DNA of 64,000 bases from Adineta vaga (Eukaryota > Rotifera). Positions 25,635 to 37,796 of the stretch are shown piece by piece. Below the pieces are notes generated by a model, which made no database searches, was not told where the DNA came from, and saw only the letters and a list, made by a program, of their open reading frames with translations. Both the position numbers and the translations under genes were made by a program. The stretch's first letter is position 1, and the number at the start of each line of letters is the position of its first letter. The stretch covers positions 3,286,001-3,350,000 of the forward strand of contig CP075496.1 in assembly GCA_021613535.1 (NCBI GenBank), given 5' to 3'.

Positions 25635-26642
25635 ATGTCTCCAGTAACAGGTAGTGCAACGACAACCAAGAAGACTACCACAACAACAAAAACGTCTTCT
25701 GGAAAAACATCAAGTGGTGCATTGAAAAAAGGCAAAAAGAAAATAGCCGCTGCACCATTAAAATCGAAAGTCGAAAGCAAAAAACTTTCTAATCCTTTAT
25801 ATGAAAAACGCACAAAGAATTTTGGTATTGGTCAAGGTAATATTATCATTGGAATCCTTCTTTTTTTTGTAAGATTTATTTATTCAAATTTTTCTATCAA
25901 TTAGATATTCAACATAAACGTGATTTAACACGTTTTGTTAAATGGCCACAATACATTCGTGTTCAACGTCAACGTAGTATTTTACTTAAACGTTTGAAAG
26001 TTCCACCACCAATCAATCAATTTACCCAAACACTTGATAAACAAACATCAACACAATTATTTAAATTACTTGAAAAATATCGTCCAGAAAGTCGAGCAGA
26101 AAAAAAACTCCGTTTGAAACAACGTGCTGAAGCACAAGCTAAAAATGATAAACCAGATCGACCAACAAAACGACCAAGTGGTATTCGCAGTGGAATGAAT
26201 ACAGTCACTGCTTTGATCGAAAAGAAAAAAGCTCAATTAGTATGTTGCAAAAGATAAAATGAAATTTCGAAATCAGATGATATGATGCCATTTGTTTTAG
26301 GTTCTTATTGCTCATGATGTTGAACCAATTGAACTCGTTCTTCATTTACCAACATTATGTCGTAAAATGGGTGTTCCATATTGTATCGTAAAAGGCAAAG
26401 CTCGACTTGGTCGTCTTGTTCATTTAAAAACATGTACAACAGTTGCTTTAACTGATGTCAATGCTGAAGATAAATCTGGTTTAGGTAAAATCATTGAAGC
26501 CGTTAAAACAAACTTCAATGATCGTTATGATGAATTACGTCGTCATTGGGGTGGTGGTGTTTTGGGTAATAAATCTCAAGCACGTATCAATCGACTTGAA
26601 CGTATTAAAGCCCGAGAAGCAGCACATCAAAGAAATGCTTAA
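25635..26642 (+). CDS. RPL7A: 60S ribosomal protein L7a (eL8)
   Basis: Three exons, 25635-25836, 25905-26239 and 26301-26642, encode 292 aa. Conserved blocks include [74 protein letters not shown] and [18 protein letters not shown]. eL8 belongs to the L7Ae/L30e/S12e RNA-binding family and sits on the large subunit near 5.8S and 25/28S rRNA. The N-terminus is longer than the roughly 266-aa vertebrate protein and rich in Thr, Ser and Lys. Introns are 68 and 61 nt, too short to host the snoRNAs found in vertebrate copies. AATAAA at 26773-26778 is a plausible poly(A) signal. Confidence 0.98.
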
Positions 26643-27160
26643 AATCATTCATTCAATGCGCTGAACAAACAAGAAGAAAATGAAAACGAAAGAATATAAA
26701 AATTTCTCTAGAAGAACTTTTCTTGTTTTATTTTGTGTGTTTTGTTTTGATTGTCAAAGATCAGAAGTTGAAAATAAATCTACACACAAATATGAACCGA
26801 GAAGACATAAAAACTAAAACACATTTGTTTTCTTCATTTTATTTAGATCATTTGAACTATTATTCTTAATAAGAGAACGAATATTCATTTTTAAAATTAG
26901 TTTTATTTCGAAGCAAAACTTCGATCGAAGTATGTAAGTTAATATATTAGATCATTATTATCGTACCTATATTGAAATTAGATCACGACGTATTTGCTCA
27001 AGATAGAACATCTTTCTCAGTCTGATAGGATCGATAGAAGTTTTCTGAAGAGTATTAAACCATGATCGTACAAGTTACTTTTGTAAATAGTAAATAACAT
27101 ATTCTTTTCTTTTAGTTCCAGATAAAAGAATAAATAATGATTTTTTAAAAACATTTTTCG
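26643..27160. promoter_or_regulatory. Spacer between eL8 and WDR48
   Basis: This 518-bp gap contains the eL8 3' UTR with its AATAAA and the WDR48 upstream region. It is AT-rich, with no coding frame or recognisable element. Confidence 0.4.
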
Positions 27161-30100
27161 ATGCAGAAAAAACGCGTTCAAGTAATTTTGATCAATCTAT
27201 TATCGACATCAACGAAATATGTTTCGAATCTCTATTTAGCTCTCATTTCTCATACGAAATGAAAATGAACGTCTGCATCGTGGTGGTATCAATGCACTTC
27301 GTTATGATCCTAAAAATGATCGACTTTATACTGCTGGACGTGATTCTATCATTCGTGCATGGGACTGCAAACGATATGGTGTATGTTTTTCTTCTTTCTA
27401 TTAAAATCTATCGTATTTCAAATAAATTTCTTCTAGTCAGATATGTATGAATATTCCATGGAACATCATACCGATTGGGTAAATGATATTGTATTAGTTA
27501 ATTCAGGAAAGCATAGTAAGAAACGTGAATGAATTGAAATTCTTGAATTATATCTTTATAATTTTTCTCAAGTTCTTTCAGCATCGAGTGATGCAACAAT
27601 TAAATTATGGAATGCACCAAAAGGAACTTGTATGTCAACCTTACGAACACATAAAGTAAAAACAAATGAGAATTAATTAAAGAAATATTTTTCTTTGTTT
27701 TCAAAGGATTTCGTTAAATGTTTAGCATATGCAAAAGATAAAGAACAAGTAGCTAGTGGTGGTTTTGATAATAACATTTTCCTATGGGATATTAATGTAT
27801 TAACAGCTTTAACAGCGGTAAATAATACAGTAACAAGTATGATTGTCTTCTTTGGTCTACTATCTATATAATATCGATTATTCATTTTTTAGCTTCAACA
27901 TTTACTGGTAATGAACATTCGGTGTACAGTTTAGCGATGAATCCATCTGGTACAGTTCTTGTTAGTGGTTCACCTGAAAATGTGGTAAGTTTAACTTTCG
28001 AAAAGAAAAACAATTGTTTGCTATGTTATCGATTGTTTAGATACGTGTTTATGATCCAAGAACATGTGCATTATTAATGAAATTAAAAGGACATACAGAT
28101 AATATTCGTGCATTAGTTTTAAATCGAGATGGAACTCAAGTAAGACGAAAGTTTCTGATAGATAAAACATATTTGATAAAATTAACTTTTTCTCTTTCTA
28201 TTTCTAGTGTATTTCAGCTAGTTCGGATCATTCAATTCGTATATGGTCTCTTGGACAGCAACGATGTATCAGTAAAATTCAAATCCATTCAGATGCTGTT
28301 TGGACATTATGTGTATGTTTTGAAATAGATGAGTTTCTTTACTGAGTAATATTATTGATCTCGTCTAGGTTAACGAAGCATTTACTAGACTGTATTCCAG
28401 TGGACGTGATAGAAAAGTGTATCTTACAGATTTAACTGAAACAACGAGAAGTGTTTGTGTTTGTCAAGAAGCAGAACCTGTTCTACGAGTAAATATTCAT
28501 CTGATTTTTTTCTCATTATTTGAAAAATAAGAGAAACTAAAATCGAATATCTCTAGGTTGAGCTTGGCAAAGAACAACAACAATTATGGGTATCTACCAC
28601 CGAATCAAATATACGTTGTTGGGTATAATATCATTCCTAATTGAAATATTTATAATGTGATGTTTTGTTTGTATTTAGAATTTGAAAGATAGTCTAGCAG
28701 CATTAACACGTACGAATTATTATGATGGCGAAGTCATATGTAAACAACCGGATATGATAATTCAAGGTGGTCCAGCACTGAAACATTATCATATATTATC
28801 GGATAAACGTTATATTGTAACAAAAGATTCGAATAATAATGTGGCGGTCTACGATGTTCTACAAGTATGTTTTCTTTTTATGAATGAAGTACATTATATG
28901 ACATTTTTTCATGTTTTCAGGCTCGAATGACCGAAAATCTTGGAAAATGTGATTATGAAGAAGAGATACGAAAGAGAACAAAAACAGTTTTTGTACCAAA
29001 TTGGTTTAGTGTTGATCTTAAAGTTGGTGTAAGTAAATTATTAATGTCTCTCTGACAGATAATGATCTTTATATTCGAATTAGGTTTTAACTGTAACACT
29101 TGAAGAAAGTGATGTATTTGCATCTTGGATCGCTGTAAAAGAATCAGTTGATAATAATTCAGCTAGTAGTAATAGTGAAATTGTTGATTTGAAAGGTAAA
29201 GCAAAGAGATTTTCTAGCACTTTTATAAAGTTCAATTCTTTCTATTGTAGAAAACTATGGTGTTTTAATGTTGCATTCATTATTCGAACATTGGCCTGTG
29301 ACAAAACAAACATTAGGTATTTTGCTATCTTTAGAAAATATAATCAATCGATTACATTTCATTTGAATTTTAGAAACCAATGATGGTTATGCAGAACGAA
29401 TTCATCTAGATAATCTTTGTCATCTACCTGGACATACACCAATTTTTGTTGGGTATATCTAAACAATATACGATATTAATGAATTTATAGTTTATTTTTT
29501 ATTAAAATAGAGAAATTGGTGGTCGAACACTGTATCGTTTTCGATGTAGTGAAGCAGGTGGCGAACCAGAACAAAGTTTTCTCTATGAAGTTCTACCACA
29601 ATTTATTACAAATGTTATTATTAAAGTTAGTTCATCGTTAATATTTCAAGTTTTTCTATATTTGATCTTCATTTAGCATCAAATTCCTCCTTTAACTAAA
29701 ATTCCATTTATTCTTCATCATCAAATCAGTAGTACAAAACTCAACAAAAAGTTCGTTATCATTCTTTGGTAGTTTTCATTTATCATATAATCTTTTCCTT
29801 GTTTCAGAGATCGTCTATCTGCAAGTGACATGATGATCGTACGGAAAGTAATTGAATATATTTATGAACGATATGTTCTCAATGAACAACAACAGCAGCA
29901 GCAGCTACAACAACAGCAACAACAACAACAACAACAAAATTCTGCAATGGCAACTGCTGGAAATGGATCAGGTATGAAGTTTTTTTTGTGATATTAAGTA
30001 AATTGACTTTTTTCTTGTAGGTCAACATGATGGAAATGGTGAACAACAACGTGAATCCGATATTAGTAAAAGTATTGATCATATTGAATTATTATGTCAA

Positions 30101-30249
30101 GAACAAGTGAGTGGACTAGTTGTCTTTTCTTTCGATAATTTTGATTTTATTCAAAGGTTTTGGATCTATCAATGGATTTACGAACTGTGAAACACTTTAT
30201 GTGGAAAGGAGGCGGTGATCTCGTTTTATGTTTTCGTTCTAAATCGTAG
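27161..30249 (+). CDS. WDR48: WD repeat-containing protein 48 (UAF1)
   Basis: Twenty small exons (first 27161-27181, last 30157-30249) encode 672 aa, nearly the length of the vertebrate protein (677). Phase is continuous across all 19 GT..AG introns. The N-terminal half is an eight-bladed WD propeller with family hallmarks: [47 protein letters not shown] and [10 protein letters not shown]. The C-terminal part ends in the SUMO-like region ([42 protein letters not shown]). UAF1 activates the deubiquitinases USP1, USP12 and USP46; with USP1 it removes ubiquitin from FANCD2 and PCNA. Odd point: exon 18 carries a Gln-rich insert (CAA/CAG run at about 29887-29938) absent from the vertebrate protein. 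AATAAA at 30437-30442 probably ends the transcript. BRIP1 follows in tandem. Confidence 0.97.
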
Positions 30250-30442
30250 TTCTTGTCTTATTTGTTTCTATTCTATCTTAATTTTAACATATGTGTCCTT
30301 TTTTTCTGTATATTTCATCTTATTATCTTAAATTACGTTTACTTGAATTTAACTAGTCATATATATATATATATGTATATGTATAATTTGTATGAATAAG
30401 AAGAAAATATTGAACAACAAACGATGACAGTGTCTAAATAAA

Positions 30443-30483
30443 TCTTTTCCAGATGACGATTTGATTGAACTATTGAATTAATA
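30443..30483 (+). promoter_or_regulatory. Pyrimidine-AG acceptor upstream of BRIP1 (candidate trans-splice site)
   Basis: TCTTTTCCAG ends at 30452, 10 nt after the AATAAA of WDR48 and 31 nt before the BRIP1 ATG. No donor-bearing upstream exon was found. This arrangement suits a spliced-leader acceptor, possibly coupled to 3' processing of WDR48, but a 5' UTR cis-intron remains possible. Confidence 0.4.
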
Positions 30484-33400
30484 ATGGCGAACAATATGAA
30501 AACAGAATCAATGCTTATGTCAGGTAATTTAATCGGAATAAAATTCTCTCATTCACATTCGGTGGAGAACTGAATTTACCATGTTGAAAACTTCATGTAT
30601 TGTCTACTATTCAGAAGGCACAATCAGTTTGAATGAAAATGTACCTATCAAATGTGTGTCTTATCAGTTGGTTCTTAACGATATGAGATAGATCAGAAGA
30701 TTATAGATGTTTTATCCATTGTAGGTGTGACGGTGGATTTTCCTTACAAACCTTATCCATGTCAAATAGCCATGCTTGCGCGAATTATCAAAGCATTGCA
30801 ACAATCAAAAAATTGTCTTCTCGAATCACCAACTGGTACTGGAAAAACTCTTACATTACTTTGTGCTGCTTTAGCTTGGCAACAAAAAGAAATTGAACAA
30901 ATTCAAATGTCTTGTTTAAATGAAACTAAAGATTCTACAACTGAAACAACAACAACAACAGCAACTCCGATTAAACCACAATCAATATCTCGGATATTTT
31001 ATTGTACACGTACACATAAACAACTTGAACAAGTCGCGAAACAACTTAGTGATACTGTCTATAAAGATAAGATTCGTATGACATTATTATCATCACGTGA
31101 TAATTATTGTGTACATCCAGTTGTTTCGAAAGGACCAAATAAAAGTCATGAATGTCTAAAAGTAACTCGACCGGATCAACATAAATTTGGTCAACAAGGT
31201 TTTAAAAGTGATTGTGGTTTTTATGAACGATTAAAAGGAAAAATCGGTAATGATTTCATTCGATTAGGAGGTTCAAAACAATTACCACGTGTTTTCGATA
31301 TCGAACAATTTACTGAATATTGTCAAACTGCACATGCTGTTTGTCCATATTATACTAGCCGTTTAATAATCAATGATGTACAAATTATACTATGTCCATA
31401 TAATTATCTTATCGATCCACGTGTTCGAAATTCCATGCAAATGTCAGTTAATAATGCTGTTATAATTATTGATGAAGGTAAAATGAAATAATTTCGAAAG
31501 ATCGTTTTTTTTTCTCAAAATGTCTTTTTTTCGTAGCACATAATATTGAAGATTGTGCTCGTGAATCAATGAAATTTGAAATAAGAAAATATGATTTTGA
31601 AACAGCATTAGATGAAATTCATATGAATCAAAAAGCATTGGAAATGGCACAAGTCGAAGCTGCTCAATTAATTGTTAATGAATTAGGTTTCTCCTCGACT
31701 CAAGAACCAATCTCTCTAACACAATCAACTACCAATCAACAACAATCAGCACGTCGTATACCTGGTTTTTCCGAATATGATCAAATGAATGAAGAAACTG
31801 ATTTACTTGAACATTTAAATATTGATCAATTGGGAAATAAACAGGAAGAAGGTATTCCTGATTCAATTCAACAAATAAGTTCTGATGATCAAGAAGTGGC
31901 AAATGCATTGAAATTTCTTGCTGAAAGATTTTCTCGTATTCTTCTTTGGTTTGATACGAAAAATCCACGAGAGAATTATACATATACTCCAAAAGAACTT
32001 GTTGAACAATTTCATCAAGCAAAATTTATTGATCGATCAATTATTAATGTTCATAAACCAGCAACGTATGACAAATATTAAAAGATAACAACATTAAATT
32101 TGATGTTTTAGGAAAACCCATCCAGCAACTAAACGTTCCGTTATTCAAGATGCTGGTCGTATACGAAAAGCAATAGTAAAAGGTTTTCTCAATGCACCGG
32201 AATATATCAAGTTTTCAGATGAAACTAAGAAGTTTCTTGAAGATTTTGATCTGTAAGCATGAATATTATTAGACAACATCTTACTATAAAACATCGAGCA
32301 TTCTCATAAAGAAGAATTGAATTATAGAAAACATGTATACGATCGTTTTTATCTTATCTTCTAGCTGTCTGTCAACTTTATATGCTGATGATTATCAGTT
32401 TACTGATGATTATAAAATCGCATTAAAAACGATTCCATTCGAGCCAAGTGCAAATGTTATCGCTCAAATGCAATCATCTTCAAAAGATTTAGTGGATTCA
32501 TCTACTAATGAATGGATTGATATGAGTCAAAAATCTAGTCAATTAAAACGACATCAACGTGTAATTGCTCGAACAACGTATCCACTTCATACACAACAAT
32601 TAGTTTTCTATTGTTTATCACCCAGTGTTGCATTTGCAAAAGATCTGAAATTAGCTCGATCGTAAGATTCGTTTTCTTTTGTACTTTGAAAAAATGTCAT
32701 ATATTCTATTTTATTTCAAGTTTAATCTTTGCTTCTGGTACATTGGCACCCTTAGCAACATATGCAGGTGAATTAAAAATACCCTTCGATATTCAACTAG
32801 GTAAATATATTACATTTGGTTTTTTTTATCTGGTTATTTTATTTGAAATCTTTTCTAGAATGTAATCATGTCATTGATATTCAACGTACATTCATAACTG
32901 CATTAAGTCATGGACGAAATGCAAATATTAAACTTCGTGCAACGTATCAAAACACGGACAAATTTGAATTTCAAGTATATGAATTTGTTGCCGTTTTATT
33001 TTTAATCATTTCTATTCAATAGGATGAATGTGGATTAGTTTTGTTAGATATATGTCAACGTGTTCCATATGGTATTCTTTGTTTTGTACCATCCTATCGA
33101 TTTCTTAATGTAATTATGAATCGTTGGATGTCAAGTGGACTTTGGCAAAAACTTAATGAACATAAATCAGTATTTTTCGAAGAAAAAAACAGTGCAAATT
33201 TTCAAAATACAATCAGTAAGAACTTGATTCTGTTCAGAAGTATTGTTATTACAAATTCTAAATTGATTTACCATTTCAAGACCGATTTCGTGAAGCAAAT
33301 GGAACATTGAAAATTGTAAAGCCATTATCAGCAGCTGCTAAACGAGTCAATTCAATGTTTAAACGAAAAAAATCATCGAATGAAACGGCGACAACCAACT

Positions 33401-34581
33401 CACCTTATTTTACAACGAAAGGTGGTCTTCTACTAGCTGTTTGTCGTGGTCGTGCATCTGAAGGTATTGATTTTTCGGATAATAATGCTCGTTGTGTAAT
33501 TACACTTGGTATACCATATCCGAATGTTCAAGACGAAGAAGTAATATTTAAACGTAATTATAATAATGAACAAAATAAACGTTTACCACAAATTATGAAT
33601 GGAAGTGATTGGGTTAGTTTGATTCATTAGCGAGAAAAAGCATGATTTCAATTTGTTTTTAGTATGATTCTCAAGCATATCGTGCATTGAATCAAGCACT
33701 TGGACGATGTATTCGTCATAAAAATGATTGGGGAGCATTGATTGTACGATTGTTCATTTTTTATGTTTGTCTTTTGCAAAATTTCGTTTGATTTCTTTCA
33801 GATTGTCGATGAACGAATTGTTAATAATATGAATGATAAACATTTTAATAATAAAATTTCACTTTGGATTAAACAACGTCTTTTTATTACACGAAATTAT
33901 GATGAAACAATGAGTGCTTTGGAAAAATTTGCTAGTCAAATGAAATTATCAGATGAATTAACAGCAATGGAAAATGAACAACAAACAGCGAAGAATATTG
34001 ATGATAATGAGCAACAAACAGCAAAGAATATTGATGATGATGATGAACAACGACGAGTTAGTTCCATTATTCCGCCATTGACAGGTTTATTTAAGGATTT
34101 TTCCTACTTTTCGAAAATGAAATTGATTTTCGCGTTTATTTTAGATGTACCAAAGAAAACAGAAGTATCAAATTCTACGTATCGACAATGGAAAGTACTT
34201 GATTTAACTGATGATGAAGATGAATCCATCGGAAAAGATCGTCCAAAACCAAAAATGACTAAAATTTTCGAGAAATTCAAGGCTCAACGTTCAATAACAA
34301 TGCCACCACCACCGTCAACACAAATTCCAGTACAAGAAGTAATAGATGTTAGTGATGATGAAAATGAAAACAAAAAGCAACAAGCAAAACACAAATTTTC
34401 GAAAAAATCTTCTACACAAAAACCAAGATCTGCTCATCCAGTACCAATTTTATCTAAAACATTTCAACAATTACCAACACAGCCAATCATTGAATTAAGT
34501 GATGAAGATGAAGATAACGATTTTGTTCGATTGACATCTACATTTTCTGGTCAATCGAATAAAAGATTCAAATTAACCTGA
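30484..34581 (+). CDS. BRIP1: FANCJ/BRIP1 DNA helicase (XPD-type Fe-S superfamily 2)
   Basis: Twelve exons (30484-30523, 30725-31477, 31537-32065, 32112-32252, 32365-32661, 32721-32800, 32859-32974, 33023-33215, 33281-33612, 33663-33743, 33802-34084, 34145-34581) encode about 1,093 aa. The Q-motif region [14 protein letters not shown] is followed by Walker [10 protein letters not shown] (about 47-55) and DEAH in [16 protein letters not shown]. Four Cys of the Fe-S cluster are kept (NYCVHP, HECLK, SDCGFY, AVCPYY). Motif V/VI appear as [13 protein letters not shown] and [21 protein letters not shown] unwinds DNA and G-quadruplexes 5'-3' in crosslink repair. The last 200 residues are acidic and diverged; repeated [15 protein letters not shown] motifs could bind SUMO or partners. 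A short tandem duplication ([10 protein letters not shown] twice) lies near 33981-34040. The last intron is 60 nt, in frame and stop-free, so it may be retained. Confidence 0.95.
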
Positions 34582-35539
34582 TATTTGTTTAGTTCGATAG
34601 AATTATTTATACATATATATTTTTTCTTTCTTTCCTCATATATTTTATTACTGTAATATTAAAGCGTCGATTTGTGTATATTATTTCTTAATGTCCGGTG
34701 ACTATATCATTCTTTTTGGGAATAATTTTCTTGTCTTTATGTGTGTGTGTGTGTATGTTATATTTATCATGACAAACAGATCAATAAAATGAATAAATTA
34801 GATTTCAATACCATAGAACATATATCTTATGAATAAAAATGAAAAAAAATTATCTGTTTTATTATTCATTATCAAAGTAAACGATTTCATTCAGTTTAAT
34901 TCTTATCCAAGGAAAGTTTTCACTTGTATCGAATCAATCAATCATTATTCAAAATATCTTTCAATTAGATATCTCTCAAAGCATAATTCTCTATTCAACT
35001 CAATTCAATGAGAAGATTTTAGAAATAAAACAAATAAAATACTAATTCTATCCATGTATAGAATATTCTATTACCAAAACACTTGGTGAAAACTAAACTA
35101 TAAACGTCACAGAATATGTTTTATTTGAATCTTTTTTTTCTCTGACAAATCACAATCTACGTATTTCGTTTGTCTCTGAAAATTATTTGACAAGAATAAG
35201 TGACTTTATACTATCCATTCTGTAAAGAAATTCTACTGTTTTCGTTCATTGTTTATGAACGTATGTGGAACAATAATCACTTTAGACTCTATAACACACA
35301 CACACATGCAAAGTGCGTTGTTATTTCTAAAAATACGTCCACATTGAAAATGCTTTCTTCACTACGAAAGCAAAAGTAAGAAATTCATTTTTTTGTCTCT
35401 ACAGAAACAAAAATTTTCAATTGCTTAAACGTGGTGAATGTTTTAAATACATTAAAACATCAACTCTTTAGATTCTTTGATGAATTGAATATACCAAGAA
35501 CATCAATGATCATTCTACTCGTGTGATGTGCTCCACATT
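34582..35539. other. Spacer between BRIP1 and the glycosyltransferase
   Basis: A 958-bp AT-rich gap with a short (TG)n run near 34741 and AATAAA-type motifs near 34783. No coding frame of note. A CTCTTTAG acceptor at 35470-35471 lies 68 nt before the next ATG. Confidence 0.5.
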
Positions 35540-36574
35540 ATGATGAATACGTCATCGCTAACTAAACTTGGTACCTTATTTCGATGGATGATTATCTTGT
35601 GTTTTCTATTCTTTATTTGTTATTTATATAAAAATATTCGTATAAATGCAAAAGCTAAATTCGACACCGATATAAGTGGTTATATCACGTTGCCTCATCG
35701 TTTAATAATCAATGAGACAAACGAAAATATCAAGGCTTTATACTATTATAATGTAAACAAAGAACGCAATTCATCCTATCCGTTTATTAGTGGTGATACT
35801 TTTCGTGCTATGGCTGATCATGTGTTAGATGAAATACGAAATGATACTCTTACATCGATCAATTATGGTGATATTATTTTTGTCAAAGGTGATTCGTTTT
35901 ACAAATTTTTCTTTGGACCCTTTCGTTATATCAAAAAGCCATTTGTTCTTGTTTCACATAATAGTGATCGTTCAGCACCGGCCGAGCATCGATCTCGTTT
36001 AAAAGATCATCGAATACTCGCGTGGTACGCTTCAAATCCTGGTTTAAGTAATGTAGAGAAACTATTTCCTATACCAATTGGCTTAGCCAATGCACGTTGG
36101 CCATCAGGAAATGTTAATGAATTTATGTATGCATTTAAAAATTATCGAAAACCTTGGATAAATCGATCCACTTTATTATATGTGAATTTTTCTCCTGATT
36201 CACATCGAGTTGAACGTTCCCATGCTCTAGGAATGGCAAAATCATTTAAAAATGTTCAAATAGTTTCAGGAAGAGTATCTGTTCAGACATATTTACAGCA
36301 ACTTGGAAATGCTAAATTTGTTTTGTCACCACCTGGAAATGGACTTGATTGTCATCGAACATGGGAAGCAATGTTAATGGGCGCTGCGCCAGTCATAATT
36401 ACATCAGGACTAGATCCTTTATTTCAACAAATTCCAGCTGTCGTTTTAGATAATTGGACAAATTTAACAGAAATATATCTATCATCATTTAATTTCCAAT
36501 CGTATGATAATGTTATACCAACTGTTTTATATGCTCGTTATTGGCGTGAAAAACTTCGAAAACATCGCAATTAA
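35540..36574 (+). CDS. Exostosin-like (GT47-type) glycosyltransferase, type II membrane
   Basis: A single exon of 344 aa. A short cytoplasmic tail is followed by one membrane helix (about residues 10-30) and a luminal domain, the layout of Golgi glycosyltransferases. The C-terminal half carries FVLSPPGNGLDCHRTWEAML then GAAPVIITSGLDPLF and VVLDNWTNLTEI, the nucleotide-sugar binding signature of exostosin-type enzymes (usual form SPRGxGxDxxRxWEAL..G.IPV). It probably transfers a sugar onto glycoprotein or polysaccharide in the secretory path; donor and acceptor are unknown. Five or more N-glycosylation sequons are present. The ATG at 35540 is chosen because the upstream ATG at 35526 hits a stop. 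Unlike its neighbours it has no intron, so retroposition or horizontal transfer is possible. Confidence 0.75.
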   Translation: MMNTSSLTKLGTLFRWMIILCFLFFICYLYKNIRINAKAKFDTDISGYITLPHRLIINETNENIKALYYYNVNKERNSSYPFISGDTFRAMADHVLDEIRNDTLTSINYGDIIFVKGDSFYKFFFGPFRYIKKPFVLVSHNSDRSAPAEHRSRLKDHRILAWYASNPGLSNVEKLFPIPIGLANARWPSGNVNEFMYAFKNYRKPWINRSTLLYVNFSPDSHRVERSHALGMAKSFKNVQIVSGRVSVQTYLQQLGNAKFVLSPPGNGLDCHRTWEAMLMGAAPVIITSGLDPLFQQIPAVVLDNWTNLTEIYLSSFNFQSYDNVIPTVLYARYWREKLRKHRN

Positions 36575-37796
36575 TAATACATATGCTTACTTTTATTTTG
36601 TTATAAATATTCTCGAAAATAAAATCCTTTTGATACTATTCAAGGACATTGGTATGCGTTCATGTCAAAAACATCTCTACTTGAGTATTGTTTTAAAAAG
36701 AAACGAAAAGAAAAATCAGTGTGTAAACATCATCTACCATTAGAAAAGTACCTCGATTTTATGATTTAAAATTGTACATATGAATTATCTATTATTCGAG
36801 ATAAATTCAATCATTTTATTCATTTTCTCGAATGTAAATAAAGAAAATACTAGTCTTTCATCGAATACATCGAAAAGAAGAAGTAGGTTTGATTGATTTT
36901 TCTTTCTCTCATAATATGTTTTCAATCGTGAAAATCATTTATTTTTAGCTTCAATGTTGCACTTATAAATTTTCAATGAATCATCTCATATTTAATTCAT
37001 CAAACAAAAAGCATTTATCAAATGTGATTATATTTTGTTTAAATAAATTTCATTATGACTGATTTCATGATATACAAATGAAATTTTGAATAACTTTTAT
37101 TGTTAAAGAGAAAAACAAGTGAAGATTTCCTATGTGTTTCAGTGCACTCTCGATTAATCTTTTCTTTTTTGTATTCAATCTGGTAAAATCTTGTCTATTA
37201 ATTCTATAGAGAATCGATTGATATATATATCCTTGATTGGATATTAAAACTAGAACTTTTGATTATAATAACAAGCAAATAATCAATCGATCGATTTTTC
37301 TTTCCATCTCTCTCTCTCTATATATACACTACCGAATAGTTTTTACCTTCTTCTTTTTTCCTTATATTTTCGCTCAACATTCTTTCCGTATTACTTTTTT
37401 TCTCTTATTTCGTCTGTATTCTTTCTCCAGAGATGACGACGACGACGACGACGACAATAACATTTGACTCCATCCGTACTTAACTCTAGTTTGTTAAGTG
37501 ATTACTTGTTCGTATCGTGTTCTTTTTGTCAGAAATCATTGACAGCAAGTTAAACAACAAGAGCATATCCAGTCATAGATTTTCCTCTGGAAAAAATATT
37601 TCTTTTGCGTACTTATTAACGACAGAGTGATTTTTGTACTAGATATCCCCGTGGAAGCGAAAGAGAGAAAGAGAGAGAGAGAGAAGGAGAAGAAAGAAGA
37701 TGAAAAAGAACGTTTGGATATTAATCGGTGAAGAAATAGGTGTAGACACGTGATATTATTACAGTCGATCAGTAGTTTCGATTGCTGATCTTAGAA
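36575..37796. promoter_or_regulatory. Spacer upstream of the giant repeat-protein gene
   Basis: A 1.2-kb gap with simple sequence: a (GAC)n run at about 37434-37456 and a GA-rich block at about 37660-37700. It contains the glycosyltransferase 3' UTR and the upstream region of the next gene. A GATCTTAG acceptor at 37793-37794 lies 2 nt before the next ATG. Confidence 0.45.

Noticed and set aside
25837-26300. snoRNA genes in eL8 introns
   Set aside because: The introns are 68 and 61 nt and show no box C/D pair with room for a guide, unlike vertebrate RPL7A.
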